Shown piece by piece: positions 49,373 through 58,264 of a stretch of DNA of 64,000 nt; within the stretch, counting starts at the first letter, position 1; each line of letters begins with the position of its first letter. The position numbers and the translations under genes were made by a program. A model generated the notes under the pieces. It was not told the DNA's origin. It worked only from the letters and a program-made list of their open reading frames with translations, and made no database searches. Location: positions 20,514-84,513 of the forward strand of contig NZ_NSBT01000043.1 of the NCBI RefSeq assembly GCF_002285435.1. Direction: 5' to 3'. This stretch comes from Actibacterium ureilyticum. Its GTDB lineage: Bacteria > Pseudomonadota > Alphaproteobacteria > Rhodobacterales > Rhodobacteraceae.

Positions 49373-50572
49373 TCAGCCGACCCGGTCGAGGAGCTTCTTG
49401 GCGCGCCCTTCCATATCAAGGCGGGCATCCTGCTGAGTCTTGTCGCGCGCAAGCCGGGTAATGCCCTGTACGAAGTCGAAGATGCTCTCGGGCGGGCGAC
49501 CTTCCTCCATCAGCACCTTCTCGATGATCTTGCCGGATTCGGCCTTCGAGAAACCCCGTTTGCGCAGGAAATCCGCGCGGTCTTCGTCGCTGCGCGCCAC
49601 GACCTGCTGCCGCGCGGCATTGATGCCGTTCACGAAGCCCTGCGGCGAGGAATTGGCAAACCGCGTCAGCGCCGGAGCCGCCTCATGGGCGAAGCGCGAG
49701 GCGGCGTATTTCGAGTGGCGGATCTTGATCTCCTGGAAATCCTCGACGCCCCACAGGTTCCGGTTCTGACACACCGCCCGCAAGTAGAAGCTCGCCATGC
49801 CGAGGGTCTTTGCCCCCACCTCGGAGTTCCAGCAGTAGAATCCCCGGAAGTAGAGGTCTGGCGAGCCGTCCGCCAGCTTGCCCGCTTCGATCGGATTGCG
49901 ATCGTCGACCAGGAACAAGAAGACATCGCGGTCCGAGGCGTAGAGCGTGGTCGTGTCGCGACTTATTTCGACATCGGGGTTGTAGACCCCGGTCGACCAA
50001 TCCAGCACACCCGGTACCTTCCAGCGCGTGTCGCCCGTGCCATTGCCTGCGATGCGCTGCACAGCCTCGACAAGCTCGAAATCGTGGATGCGGCCATAGT
50101 CGGGGCCGGTCACGGCGCGCAGCTCGGTGCGGCCATCCTCGGTCTCGAAGGTCTTGACCTGCTCGGCGCGGTGGTTGGTCAGACCATATTGAAGGTTGAT
50201 CCCCGCTAGCGGCGCGGGCAACTGCCGCAGGTAGGAGGCCGGGGCACCGACGATGCTGGCAAGCTGGCCGAACGCCCAATGCGTGGGCGCGACAGGCTCT
50301 TGCGCTTTCGGCAAGACCAGGTGCAGCCGCTCGGGGTTGTCGCGCGCCGCTTCGACGCGGATATCCGCCGTCTGCACCACGCGGCTGCGGCTGCGCTCAG
50401 AGCGACCCTTCACATTGGCCCAGAGATCGTCGAGCGAGAGATACCGCTCGTCATCCGGCCGGTTGAACCATTCGGACGACACCCGCCCGTTCCGCTCGCC
50501 CCGGCTTACATCCACTTTCCAGCCACCAGCCCGCGCCGGCTGAACCGGATCCAGAACTTCCACAACGCCCAT
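49373..50572 (-). CDS. DUF932 domain protein
   Basis: 399 aa from the Met at 50572, whose distance to GGAGG is better than that of the Met at 50578. Typical DUF932 stretches: THWAFGQLASIVGAPASYLR, LQYGLTNHRAEQVKTF, RAVTGPDYGRIHDFELVEAV and FYCWNSEVGAKTLGMASFYL. Widespread on plasmids and phages; related to phage/plasmid-like proteins of unknown function. A very regular hairpin leader covers the stretch just before the SD. Confidence 0.9.
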   Translation of the reverse strand: MGVVEVLDPVQPARAGGWKVDVSRGERNGRVSSEWFNRPDDERYLSLDDLWANVKGRSERSRSRVVQTADIRVEAARDNPERLHLVLPKAQEPVAPTHWAFGQLASIVGAPASYLRQLPAPLAGINLQYGLTNHRAEQVKTFETEDGRTELRAVTGPDYGRIHDFELVEAVQRIAGNGTGDTRWKVPGVLDWSTGVYNPDVEISRDTTTLYASDRDVFLFLVDDRNPIEAGKLADGSPDLYFRGFYCWNSEVGAKTLGMASFYLRAVCQNRNLWGVEDFQEIKIRHSKYAASRFAHEAAPALTRFANSSPQGFVNGINAARQQVVARSDEDRADFLRKRGFSKAESGKIIEKVLMEEGRPPESIFDFVQGITRLARDKTQQDARLDMEGRAKKLLDRVG

Positions 50573-50584
50573 CGGCATTCCTCC

Positions 50585-50628
50585 GTGACAGGCGCTGGGA
50601 GCCACTCTCCCAGCCTTCAACCTGTCAC
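50585..50628 (-). promoter_or_regulatory. Double-stem leader hairpin of the DUF932 gene
   Basis: Outer arms GTGACAGG and CCTGTCAC (8 bp, perfect), inner arms CTGGGAG/CTCCCAG (perfect), mRNA-sense loop AGTGG, linker TTGAAGG; the SD GGAGG follows directly. The loop is identical to that of the ParB-like leader at 58168-58208, while both stems differ in sequence but stay paired. Confidence 0.65.
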
Positions 50629-50706
50629 CGGGAAACCGGCACTCCTTTCACTCTCGAAAGATGCTTAGAAGGCAGAAATGCGGACAATCGTAGTTCCGGG
50701 CAATCA

Positions 50707-51918
50707 TCAGCCGTCGTCGTCTTTTCTGGAAACCCGCCCAAGTCTTGAGAGCATACGTGCCCACTCATCTACATCGGTGGAGAGCCGAGCTGCGGGTTCG
50801 GAACGTGGTTTGTGGGTTTTTTTGGCTGATTGCGAAACCGAATTGCCAGACAGGGTTCCAGATGAACGTGGGCGCTTCTTGGCGCGTGCATGTGGTTGCG
50901 GTTTCCGAGCCTTCTGAGGTTTGCTACCTGCGGTTCGTTTCTTTTGCCTAACCGGTTTTTCTTGGGAGACGCCGGATAGGGCAATCAGAAAAAAGGCAAG
51001 GCGGGGAGTCCAAGGCGAACCATCAGCAGTCACACGGCCTGTTTCATTCAAATAGTGAGAAACAAGTTTGGGCCCCACGATCCCCTTCTTGGCGAAATCT
51101 TCGAGTACGGAACGTAGTGTTCCTGACACTTTGGCAGTTCCGCCGCTTCCTGACCCAAAGTGCCTCCTCTCGGATGGCAAAATCTCTGAAACATCACCGG
51201 GAATTATGCTAGGGTCGATATCCTTTTCCAGCGCTTCGAAGTCGACCAGCCGATCCCCGTTGACAACGGTAGTATCTTCAAGTGACTGCGGGTGGAGAAA
51301 TGAGAACGTCTCTTTACGGCGACTGACAAGGTCACCTTCAACCAAAAGCGGCTGGTCACAGTAGATGAAAAAACAATATTTCTGATGATTTTGGCTTGAA
51401 AGGTCTTCAACGTGTACTTCCATCCCGAAGTCGGCAAAGTGGACTTCAACCACCACCGCAAGCTTCCAGGAATCTCGTCTCTTTTTCCGACCTACAGGTA
51501 GTATTCTCTGGTCGATCTTTTGTTCGGCACTGAGAATATCTTTGATTTCAGCAACTGGTCTTCTGGAGGGGCGAGCACGCACAGAGCCAGAGGCGGGGCG
51601 CCCGTTGTCCGTGCAAGGGTGCTTTGCCCAAGGCTTTCCGAGTTCATCAAAGAAGACACGACTACCGTTTTCATTGGCATAAAAATAGACGGGCTGGCCG
51701 CAGACTGGGCAGGATGCATTGGGATTAACGAAGCAGCGAGAGTAGCTTGTTGCGCCGTAGCCTTTCAGCGTCTGCGTCGCTTGGTGCTTTTCATACTCGG
51801 AATAGGCCGGCCGAAGTGGCTTTATTACTGGCGCAGCGTTGGCGCCTCCACCGTTTCGGTTGCCGCCGCCAACGCACCACCCGCATGTGCACCAAGGGTA
51901 ATGATTGTGTCCGGTCAA
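50707..51918 (-). CDS. Hypothetical protein with Cys-rich zinc-ribbon-like N terminus
   Basis: 403 aa. The N terminus has CTCGWC and, at about 71-74, CPVCGQPVYFYANENGSRVF...KHPC, a zinc-ribbon-like unit that recurs in otherwise unrelated hypothetical proteins on plasmids and ICEs. The middle has a small all-beta part (about 150-205, OB- or cold-shock-like by composition) and the last ~90 residues are basic and Lys/Arg/Ser-rich. Base composition is lower in GC than its neighbours. No function known; DNA or RNA binding is a guess. Confidence 0.75.
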   Translation of the reverse strand: MTGHNHYPWCTCGWCVGGGNRNGGGANAAPVIKPLRPAYSEYEKHQATQTLKGYGATSYSRCFVNPNASCPVCGQPVYFYANENGSRVFFDELGKPWAKHPCTDNGRPASGSVRARPSRRPVAEIKDILSAEQKIDQRILPVGRKKRRDSWKLAVVVEVHFADFGMEVHVEDLSSQNHQKYCFFIYCDQPLLVEGDLVSRRKETFSFLHPQSLEDTTVVNGDRLVDFEALEKDIDPSIIPGDVSEILPSERRHFGSGSGGTAKVSGTLRSVLEDFAKKGIVGPKLVSHYLNETGRVTADGSPWTPRLAFFLIALSGVSQEKPVRQKKRTAGSKPQKARKPQPHARAKKRPRSSGTLSGNSVSQSAKKTHKPRSEPAARLSTDVDEWARMLSRLGRVSRKDDDG

Positions 51919-52148
51919 TTTGGCACCAATATTCCAATACTAGTTGCAGTGAATTGTCTCAATAACGCACATTTCTGTAGTCCCCTTCCCCAGTTTCTAT
52001 CAGCCTGGAATCTTCTATCAAGGCGACGTAGCCTTCCACCAAGTCCAATGTTTGGCTTGGGCTGCGAAGCGGACGAATGCGCGTGCAGTTACATCCGTCC
52101 CGGCGAGGGCACTTTGTGCTCTAAGCCGCTTCGCGGCAATCCCGCAAA
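51919..52148. other. Non-coding gap
   Basis: About 230 bp before the ssb 3' hairpin; AT-richer at the left end (promoter side of the 403-aa gene). No gene or clear element seen. Confidence 0.4.
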
Positions 52149-52170
52149 CCCGGCGGTCTAACCCGCCGGG
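52149..52170 (-). terminator. GC-rich hairpin downstream of ssb
   Basis: Arms CCCGGCGG and CCGCCGGG with loop TCTAAC, about 22 bp after the ssb stop on the minus strand. Only a short T-run (GTTTG) follows in that direction, so terminator function is likely but weak. Confidence 0.45.
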
Positions 52171-52191
52171 CTCGAGGGGAGACCCCGTTCC

Positions 52192-52596
52192 TCAGAACGG
52201 GATCTCGTCGTCGCGGTCGACCAGCTCGGGGTTTTCGTTCTCAGCCGACTTCGGTCGGCTCAGGAAGTCGACCTTCTCGGCGATGATCTCGCAGCCGTAG
52301 CGATCGTTCCCCATGCTGTCGATCCATTTGGTGTAGTGGATGCGGCCGTGGACGAGGACCTTCATGCCCTTTTCGCAGTGCTCAGCGACCGTCTTGCCGA
52401 GACCGTTGAAGCAGGTGATGCGGTGCCATTCGGTGTCCATGACCCGGTAGCCGTTCTCGTCGCGCATCACACGGCCTTCCGAGAGGCGGGGACGCGAGGT
52501 GGCGAGGCTGAAGTTGGTGATCTTGGTGCCGCTCTGGGTGGTGCGGACTTCGGGGGTCTGACCGATGTTGCCGGCGAGGATGACGATGTTCTGCAT
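52192..52596 (-). CDS. ssb: Single-stranded DNA-binding protein
   Basis: 134 aa from the ATG at 52596 (AGGAG upstream). The OB fold begins MQNIVILAGNIGQTPEVRTT and continues ITNFSLATSR, DTEWHRITCFNGLGKTVAEH and GMKVLVHGRIHYTKW. The last residues DDEIPF are the conserved acidic tip that recruits partner proteins. Plasmid SSBs protect DNA entering by conjugation and during replication. A hairpin lies in the leader. Confidence 0.94.
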   Translation of the reverse strand: MQNIVILAGNIGQTPEVRTTQSGTKITNFSLATSRPRLSEGRVMRDENGYRVMDTEWHRITCFNGLGKTVAEHCEKGMKVLVHGRIHYTKWIDSMGNDRYGCEIIAEKVDFLSRPKSAENENPELVDRDDEIPF

Positions 52597-52616
52597 GATA
52601 AGCTCCTGTGTTTCCT

Positions 52617-52644
52617 GTCTTCGGGACCGTCCCTTCGACAAGAC
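52617..52644 (-). promoter_or_regulatory. Leader hairpin of ssb
   Basis: In mRNA sense: outer stem GTCTT/AAGAC, then CGAAG, inner GGGA/TCCC with loop CGG. Layout (outer stem, GAAG linker, inner stem) matches the stronger leader hairpins, with smaller stems. Confidence 0.35.
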
Positions 52645-53024
52645 CCTGAAAAAGCCCGTCGGGCGACGCGTGCACGGTGGACAGCATGGACACCGGACAC
52701 CCCCAGAGGACCGGGGTGGAGCGGGCAGGACGCCAACGGCGGCCAACACGGCCCGGACTGACGCGGGGTTGCGCGCAGGAGACCAAACGGGATTAGGGGA
52801 TTGTCAGTCGAAGGGATGACCCAGGAGACAGAAAGATGCGGGGAGCCCATGCCAGACCATGTCCCCTTGCCCATCGGGACTGCTTTACCCCAAGCCCAGC
52901 ACGCCGCTAGCGGCCAAAGTGGCGATCACCAGTTCTCGCCCCCCTGCCCTTGCCTGCTAGGAAATGCAGGGCCCTGCCGCGACATGCTATAGATACCGGA
53001 ACATTCAAGACCCGGCACGCACCA
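52645..53024. other. Non-coding gap
   Basis: About 380 bp between the ssb leader and the H-NS-like pseudogene. Overlapping frames here have no SD or family similarity. Nothing recognised apart from short GC-rich dyads. Confidence 0.45.
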
Positions 53025-53345
53025 ATGGCTGATTACAATCTCGCGGCACTGTCGCTCGGCGAGCTGACGAAAATTCAGGAGGACGTCGCCAAGGCGATCT
53101 CCACCCATAAAGATTGGCAGAAGGCAGAAGCCCGCGCCTTAGATGAAGCTCTTGCCCAGAACTAGGGCTACTACCTCGCCGAAATTGTCTGCTCCAAAAC
53201 GAAAACAGCGCATTCGCCAGAAACGGCGAGATACCAGCATTCTGAGCATCCAGCACCCACCTGGTCTGGCCGACGTCGCAAACCGCAGTGGTTCGTGAAG
53301 GCGTTGGTGGTCGGCAACATCGCAAGTGAGGCAGCAATACGTTGA
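53025..53345 (+). pseudogene. H-NS family gene interrupted by one amber codon
   Basis: From ATG 53025 the frame reads MADYNLAALSLGELTKIQED and on through a coiled N-terminal domain typical of alphaproteobacterial H-NS-like proteins, to a TAG at 53163-53165 (codon 47). The same frame then continues without a shift through GYYLAEIVCSKTKTAHSPE and the DNA-binding motif YQHSEHPAPTWSGRRRKPQW to TGA at 53343-53345. Both halves of a ~106-aa H-NS protein are present, so a single point mutation (or readthrough) is the simplest explanation. H-NS-like proteins silence foreign AT-rich DNA; the truncated 46-aa piece would contain only the dimerisation domain. Confidence 0.8.
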
Positions 53346-53621
53346 GGGAATTAGCGCCGCGATGGCCCCTTTTCTGACATCCGCGCGGGGAACTGCTGGT
53401 TATCAGTTTCTGTGCGTCTTACCTGACCAAGGCAGCGCCACAACTGGCCGCTTGCCCGCGCCTGCTGGCCATCGTCCACCGGAGCGAACCTCCCGAAACC
53501 CTCTATATTTGAAATGACTGGAGCGTACTGCTCGGAGAAAATGAGCAAGCGATGCCTCGGCGTTTGACAGGATGGCCGGGCCGGGCAAACCTCACTTCAT
53601 TGAGGGAATAGGTAGGGTTGT

Positions 53622-54632
53622 ATGTTAAACGAAAATGCATATCGGGACAGCGTCCGAGAGAGGGACCTGGACAACTTTCTGGTCGAAGAGCTTTCGTCCT
53701 CCGACGACTTTCGCGACTGGCTTCTGAGCCGCATCACGGCTGATTTCCTGCCGCCGGAGACCGGAGATATTCGCGTGCGCAAGAGCCCTGTCCGCGCCAG
53801 CCTCGACGGTCGGCAAACCGATGTAGAGTTGGGCTGGTTCTCCCGCGGCGCTCAGCAAGCCTGTGTGCTACTGGAGAGCAAGGTCGCCGACAACTTCCAA
53901 ACCGGCCAAGCCGAGTCATATTTCGGCGAGGTCCAGGCGCAGCTACTCAAGCTGGGGCCTAAGAGGGCGGCCGCCGTGCTCGTCGCCCCGGCCGGTAAGA
54001 TGCCAAGCTTACAGCACAACGGCGCGTTCGCGGCAGATGTCACGATCGAGGAGATCATCGCTTTCCTGGAAAGCCGGCTCGTGGATCTCGACGAAGGGGA
54101 GCTGTCTCGGCGGCTATCAGTGAGGATCGAACTCCTGGAGGCCCTGGCCGGGAAACGGGCGTCGGGTGGCTGGGTGGCGAGCACCGTGGCCGAGAAGAAG
54201 GACTTCGGGATCGCCTACGAGCAGTTGGCATCGGAAATCCTGCCCGATTTGAAGGTTCGGCCTTCGACTGATGGCCCCAAGGCGACCACACGCATCTTCG
54301 AAGCAATGCATATCCCGGCGCTTCCCAACATGAGGCTACGGCACGAATTTGGAAAACAAGAAGCCTGGAAGTACACTAACGTCCAGTTCCCGAAGCAGGC
54401 AAATCGAGTCGCGGTGTTGCGTTCAAGCGCGCTGCTGCGGGGGACCTCTTATCAAGTGGAAACCGCAGGGCAGAGCCTCTCCATTCGCGCCAGGACGCCC
54501 GGCGTGAACCCGATGCGCCCCTTCGAGGACGAACAAGACAAGGTCGAGGCGGGTCTCATCGCGACCCGGGACCTTTTGGCATGGGTCCGGGCCAATGCGG
54601 CCGAGATCGCGCGCCTTCTTGAGACCAACTGA
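53622..54632 (+). CDS. PD-(D/E)XK nuclease superfamily protein
   Basis: 336 aa, ATG at 53622 with GTAGGG-type weak SD. Residues about 65-100 show the fold's catalytic pattern: RQTDVELGWF (Asp, Glu) followed by CVLLESKVADNFQTGQAESY (E-x-K with downstream Gln and Tyr). The remaining 230 residues are unassigned and mixed alpha/beta. It stands alone on the plus strand between an H-NS pseudogene and backbone genes, in the manner of single-gene defence or restriction-like nucleases. Assignment is by motif only. Confidence 0.75.
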   Translation: MLNENAYRDSVRERDLDNFLVEELSSSDDFRDWLLSRITADFLPPETGDIRVRKSPVRASLDGRQTDVELGWFSRGAQQACVLLESKVADNFQTGQAESYFGEVQAQLLKLGPKRAAAVLVAPAGKMPSLQHNGAFAADVTIEEIIAFLESRLVDLDEGELSRRLSVRIELLEALAGKRASGGWVASTVAEKKDFGIAYEQLASEILPDLKVRPSTDGPKATTRIFEAMHIPALPNMRLRHEFGKQEAWKYTNVQFPKQANRVAVLRSSALLRGTSYQVETAGQSLSIRARTPGVNPMRPFEDEQDKVEAGLIATRDLLAWVRANAAEIARLLETN

Positions 54633-54864
54633 GCCGTCTCCACCGTCGCTTGGTCAGTCGTTTTCGCGCAAACGCTCGACATAGGAGGGGACACGAACGA
54701 TGGAGAGGTCACGATGGAAGGCAATGCGATCAGGGAGCATCACGGTTCACACCGGGTCGCATACCGACGTTCTTAGGATCGGCATCGCCGATCTTTTTGT
54801 CGGTGATAGGACAAGGGGCGCACCTGCTCCGCGCACGGGGCCCAAAGGAGGTGAGGCCAAGGCC

Positions 54865-55029
54865 TCACCCGAAGGGATCGTATTCCGAGACGATCACGAC
54901 CTCGTCTCCGTCGATTTCATCGGCGGGGACGGCACCGAAGGTTCCATCACCGGCCTGGAAGACGACGATCGAGACCATGAGCGTGGCGGCGAGGGAGGCG
55001 GCGAAGGCGTGTGCATCTTTGCGGGACAT
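54865..55029 (-). CDS. Small single-span membrane protein
   Basis: 54 aa, starting MSRKDAHAFAASLAATLMVS with AGGAG a good distance before the ATG at 55029. One hydrophobic segment (about 9-26) is followed by an acidic tail (DEIDGDEVVIVSEYDPFG). The frame is much longer upstream, but only this part has protein-like composition. No family recognised. A GC-rich hairpin lies upstream. Confidence 0.5.
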   Translation of the reverse strand: MSRKDAHAFAASLAATLMVSIVVFQAGDGTFGAVPADEIDGDEVVIVSEYDPFG

Positions 55030-55414
55030 CTGTTTGGCTCCTGCTTGGAGGCGGAGGACCATCCCCCGCGCGACAGGACCCCGCGGGCCCGAAGACTGGC
55101 TGACATCACCGGGTGCGTTCGGCTCGTCCGAATCCACCCGGCGGCACGGGCTCGCCCGTAGTCCGACCCCTCGCGGGTTGATCTCGAAGACGGGATTCGG
55201 GGCAAGGAAGGGAATGGCGAGCGGGGGATGGTGCGACCGCTGACTGGAGCCTGGTGTTTCGCTGATGCTATCGCTGCCAGCCTCCCGGGCAGGCTCTTGG
55301 GTGAAGATCTCTTTCCGTGATGGATTGGATCCTATGGTGCCCCGCGATCTCACAGGACAGAGTTGTGATGGGTGAGAGGCCCGAGCTTGGGCGGGCCCCT
55401 TGGGTTTTACAGGC
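55030..55414. other. Non-coding gap with a terminator-like hairpin
   Basis: About 385 bp. At 55378-55397 the arms GGCCCG and CGGGCC form a hairpin just downstream of the minus-strand gene ending at 55415; it may end that transcript. No gene seen. Confidence 0.4.
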
Positions 55415-55888
55415 TCAGGCGGCAAGTTCCGCGTCCCCTGCCCTACCGGCATCTTCTTCGCCGACAATCTCCAGCCGCGCGTTGCGATAGCCTTCCCTGG
55501 CGATCCAGAGCTCGGCGGCCGTGAGGGACTCGGCCAAATGCAGCAGCTCCGTGCAGCCGCCGAAATCCAGCAGGACACGCACCTGCCCGGGCTGTGGTAC
55601 CTCAGCCACCTCGAAGGTCAACGCACTGTCAGCCGAATGCGTTCGCATGATGGTGACGAGAATGACCCCGTCCGAGGAGAAGTTCCCCTCGTGCAGCGTA
55701 AACGACGCCGGCGCCGTCCAGGTCGGATAGGGTCGTGGCGGCTCCTTCTTGACGAGACGGCCAACGCCGTTCGAGCGCTCCCAGGCCGCGAGTTTCTTCG
55801 TGAACCGCGCAGGCGGTTTCGGACTGTTGTCGGTGTAGCGAATGAGCGCGCCCAGGGGCGCGGTGTCGAGAATGGTGGTTGCAGACAT
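55415..55888 (-). CDS. Conserved plasmid protein, unknown function
   Basis: 157 aa. It has LGALIRYTDNSPKPPARFTK near the start and a beta-rich centre (ASFTLHEGNFSSDGVILVTI). Such proteins are common beside the large ParB-like gene on rhodobacterial plasmids; I know of no function. It follows that gene after about 100 bp of AT-rich DNA. Confidence 0.75.
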   Translation of the reverse strand: MSATTILDTAPLGALIRYTDNSPKPPARFTKKLAAWERSNGVGRLVKKEPPRPYPTWTAPASFTLHEGNFSSDGVILVTIMRTHSADSALTFEVAEVPQPGQVRVLLDFGGCTELLHLAESLTAAELWIAREGYRNARLEIVGEEDAGRAGDAELAA

Positions 55889-55987
55889 GATTCCTCATCC
55901 TGAACGCGTCATTTTGCATTCATCATATTGATATTGTTGTCTTTTATGTGATTGAGGGCGGGGAAACCCGCCCTCGGATGGCGCGGA

Positions 55988-58153
55988 TCACTCCGCAGCC
56001 ATCATCGATGCATCATCACCCGGCAGGTCAGCCGTGAGGAAGGCGGGAAGGTCGACATCCTCGGCCTGGCCGGGGTCGGAAACGGGCTCAGGCGCCCCCT
56101 GCCCTTCCGCGTCGTCGAGTGCTGCAAGATCGTGACGACGAAGAGCCTCCGGCAACCAGCCGCTGCCTTTCAGCAGACGCTCAGCTTCGGTCGCCATCTC
56201 GCCCTTCTTCAGGTGATCGAGGAGTTGCGCTGTCCCCTCCCCTTTCGCCTCGCGCACGGCCTCGAGGATCCGGGCCTTGGGCACGCGGTTCAGGTAGGTA
56301 TCGACCGTCGGCTCCCAACCCGCCTCGACCATGTCGAGATCGACCGCCTGTGCGACCAAGTCGGACTGGGTCATCCGCCTGGTTAGACCGCTGGCGGAGA
56401 TACCGGCACCATAGGGGTTCACCTTCTCATGGAGCGCGTTGATCCCGAAGCTGAGGCAATGCGCGAGCAGCGACAGCCGGCTCCCTTGATCAAGGGAGGT
56501 CAGGTAGTCCCAGAGCGCGGCATCGTCGCCGAGCGGCAAGTCGGCCTCCCACTCCGCATGGCGATCGTCCACCAGCTTGGCCACCACGCTGTCCTTCAGA
56601 TCGCTCGCCTGCGCCGACATGTAGACGTGACGGACCGAAGCCTCGAGGCAGCTGCCGGCCGAACTGGATGTCCGGAAGGTGTCGTTGACGAGCTTCAGGA
56701 GCAGCAGCGTCAGGGCGACGTCGGGAGAACGCCCGACAGCTTCCCGCAGTGCCAATGTCCGGTGCGCCGTCAACTCCATGACCAGCCGTTCGGGCAACGG
56801 CTTCAACGCACCATCATCCTCGTCGTCGGGCACGTTGGCACCAAGCGCCTGACCGGCAGAGGTGATCACCGTGCCGTGGCCGACACCATCCGTGCTGCTC
56901 GCAGATGAAAGCTCAGCGCCCTGGTCTGCCACCTGTTCACCTCTGTGGACGTCGACATCTGCCCGTGGCTCATCCTCGGGCCGCATAAAGCCGCGATAAA
57001 CTGCAAGCTCGCCATAGCGATCAAGCGTCACGAAAGCCCCTGCCCGCGCGATCTCCTCCGCGTCGAAGATCAGCGGCCGCGCCTCGAGCTTCTCCATCGC
57101 GACTTCCAAGTCGCCAAGACGCGCGTCGATCTCTTCGGGGAATTCATCCTGGCCCTCGTATTCCTCCTCGAGCGCCCGGTACTCGGCAAGCAGCTTGGCA
57201 TGGGCCGCACCTTCGTCATCCGTCATCGGCGCCGGGTCTCCGCTCAGCCGCCGCAAACCGTGGCTGTAGCCATAGGGCAGGTCGAGCGAGACCTCGATCC
57301 ATTTCCAACCTTCGGTCGCGATGGCTTCGGCTTCGGCCTGAAGCTTCTCGCTGACCAGACGATCGAGCAGGGCAGGGTCTTCCAGCCAGCCGCCGTCATC
57401 GCCCTGGAAGAGGTCATGCAACATGGTGCCGCCCGCCGCCTCGTAGGCCCCGACGCCGACATAGACAGCGCGCCGGTCCGATGCCCGCACCGAGGTTTCC
57501 GTCAGCATCCGCCGGATCTGATAGGGCTCCTTGTTCCACGAAGACTTGATCGCCTCCCAGACCTGAACCTGACGCTCGTGATCCGGATTGACCGTGAAGG
57601 CCATCAGCTGCTCCAGCGTCATCTCGTCCTCGGCGTAGAGCTCGAGCAGGACAGGGGCCACGGCGGCGAGTTTCAGGCGCTGTTTCACCACCTGCGGCGT
57701 GACGAAGAAGGCGGCTGCGATCTCTTCATCGCCTTGACCCTTCTCCCGCAAAGCAACGAAGGCGCGGAACTGGTCGAGCGGGTGCAGGGCTGCACGCTGC
57801 ATGTTCTCAGCGAGCGAGTCGTCTTCGGCGAGGATCGCGGAAGCGGCATCCCGTACGATGCAGGGGATGGGCGTCGTCTTGGCCAGACGCTTCTGCTTCA
57901 CCAGGAGCGAGAGTGCTTGGAAGCGCCGGCCGCCAGCTGGGATTTCGAACTTGCCGGTCTCGGACCCATCATCCGCCAGAACGGGCCGAACGCTCAGGCT
58001 CTGCAGCAACCCGCGGCGGGCGATGTCTTCGGCCAGTTCCTCGACCGAGATGCCGGCCTTGATGCGCCGGACGTTGGACTGGCTTAGCACGAGCTTGTCG
58101 AAGGGAATGTCCCGGGACGGGGACAGGGTGACTTTCTGGGCAGATTTCGCCAT
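55988..58153 (-). CDS. Large ParB/Srx-domain protein
   Basis: 721 aa from the ATG at 58153; the frame is open to 58321, but the family starts here (MAKSAQKVTLSPSRDIPFD). The ParB N-terminal domain is clear: LVLSQSNVRRIKAGISVEEL, EIPAGGRRFQALSLL and LAENMQRAALHPLDQFRAF, then a helix-turn-helix region (FVTPQVVKQRLKLAAVAPVL). The following 500 residues are acidic and largely helical. It is distinct from RepB and far larger than normal ParB. Proteins of this kind are conserved on many alphaproteobacterial plasmids and may act as DNA-binding regulators. It has a strong hairpin leader and two parS-like sites upstream. Confidence 0.9.
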   Translation of the reverse strand: MAKSAQKVTLSPSRDIPFDKLVLSQSNVRRIKAGISVEELAEDIARRGLLQSLSVRPVLADDGSETGKFEIPAGGRRFQALSLLVKQKRLAKTTPIPCIVRDAASAILAEDDSLAENMQRAALHPLDQFRAFVALREKGQGDEEIAAAFFVTPQVVKQRLKLAAVAPVLLELYAEDEMTLEQLMAFTVNPDHERQVQVWEAIKSSWNKEPYQIRRMLTETSVRASDRRAVYVGVGAYEAAGGTMLHDLFQGDDGGWLEDPALLDRLVSEKLQAEAEAIATEGWKWIEVSLDLPYGYSHGLRRLSGDPAPMTDDEGAAHAKLLAEYRALEEEYEGQDEFPEEIDARLGDLEVAMEKLEARPLIFDAEEIARAGAFVTLDRYGELAVYRGFMRPEDEPRADVDVHRGEQVADQGAELSSASSTDGVGHGTVITSAGQALGANVPDDEDDGALKPLPERLVMELTAHRTLALREAVGRSPDVALTLLLLKLVNDTFRTSSSAGSCLEASVRHVYMSAQASDLKDSVVAKLVDDRHAEWEADLPLGDDAALWDYLTSLDQGSRLSLLAHCLSFGINALHEKVNPYGAGISASGLTRRMTQSDLVAQAVDLDMVEAGWEPTVDTYLNRVPKARILEAVREAKGEGTAQLLDHLKKGEMATEAERLLKGSGWLPEALRRHDLAALDDAEGQGAPEPVSDPGQAEDVDLPAFLTADLPGDDASMMAAE

Positions 58154-58167
58154 CAGATCTTCTCCAC

Positions 58168-58208
58168 GACGGGCGCCGGAAGCCACTCTTCCGATCTCAC
58201 TTCCCGTC
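58168..58208 (-). promoter_or_regulatory. Double-stem leader hairpin of the ParB-like gene
   Basis: Outer arms GACGGG/CCCGTC, inner arms CGGAAG/CTTCCG, mRNA-sense loop AGTGG identical to the DUF932 leader, with GGAGA (SD) right after. Both stems have changed in sequence relative to the DUF932 leader yet remain fully paired. Confidence 0.65.
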
Positions 58209-58264
58209 ACCCCTCCAACCAACAAACCTTTCTCTCTCCTGTTCTGACACTCCCGAGACAGGAC

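Noticed and set aside
54700..55161. 153-aa plus-strand frame behind the PD-(D/E)XK gene
   Set aside because: Gly/Arg-rich shadow of the small minus-strand membrane protein region and its leader; no SD.
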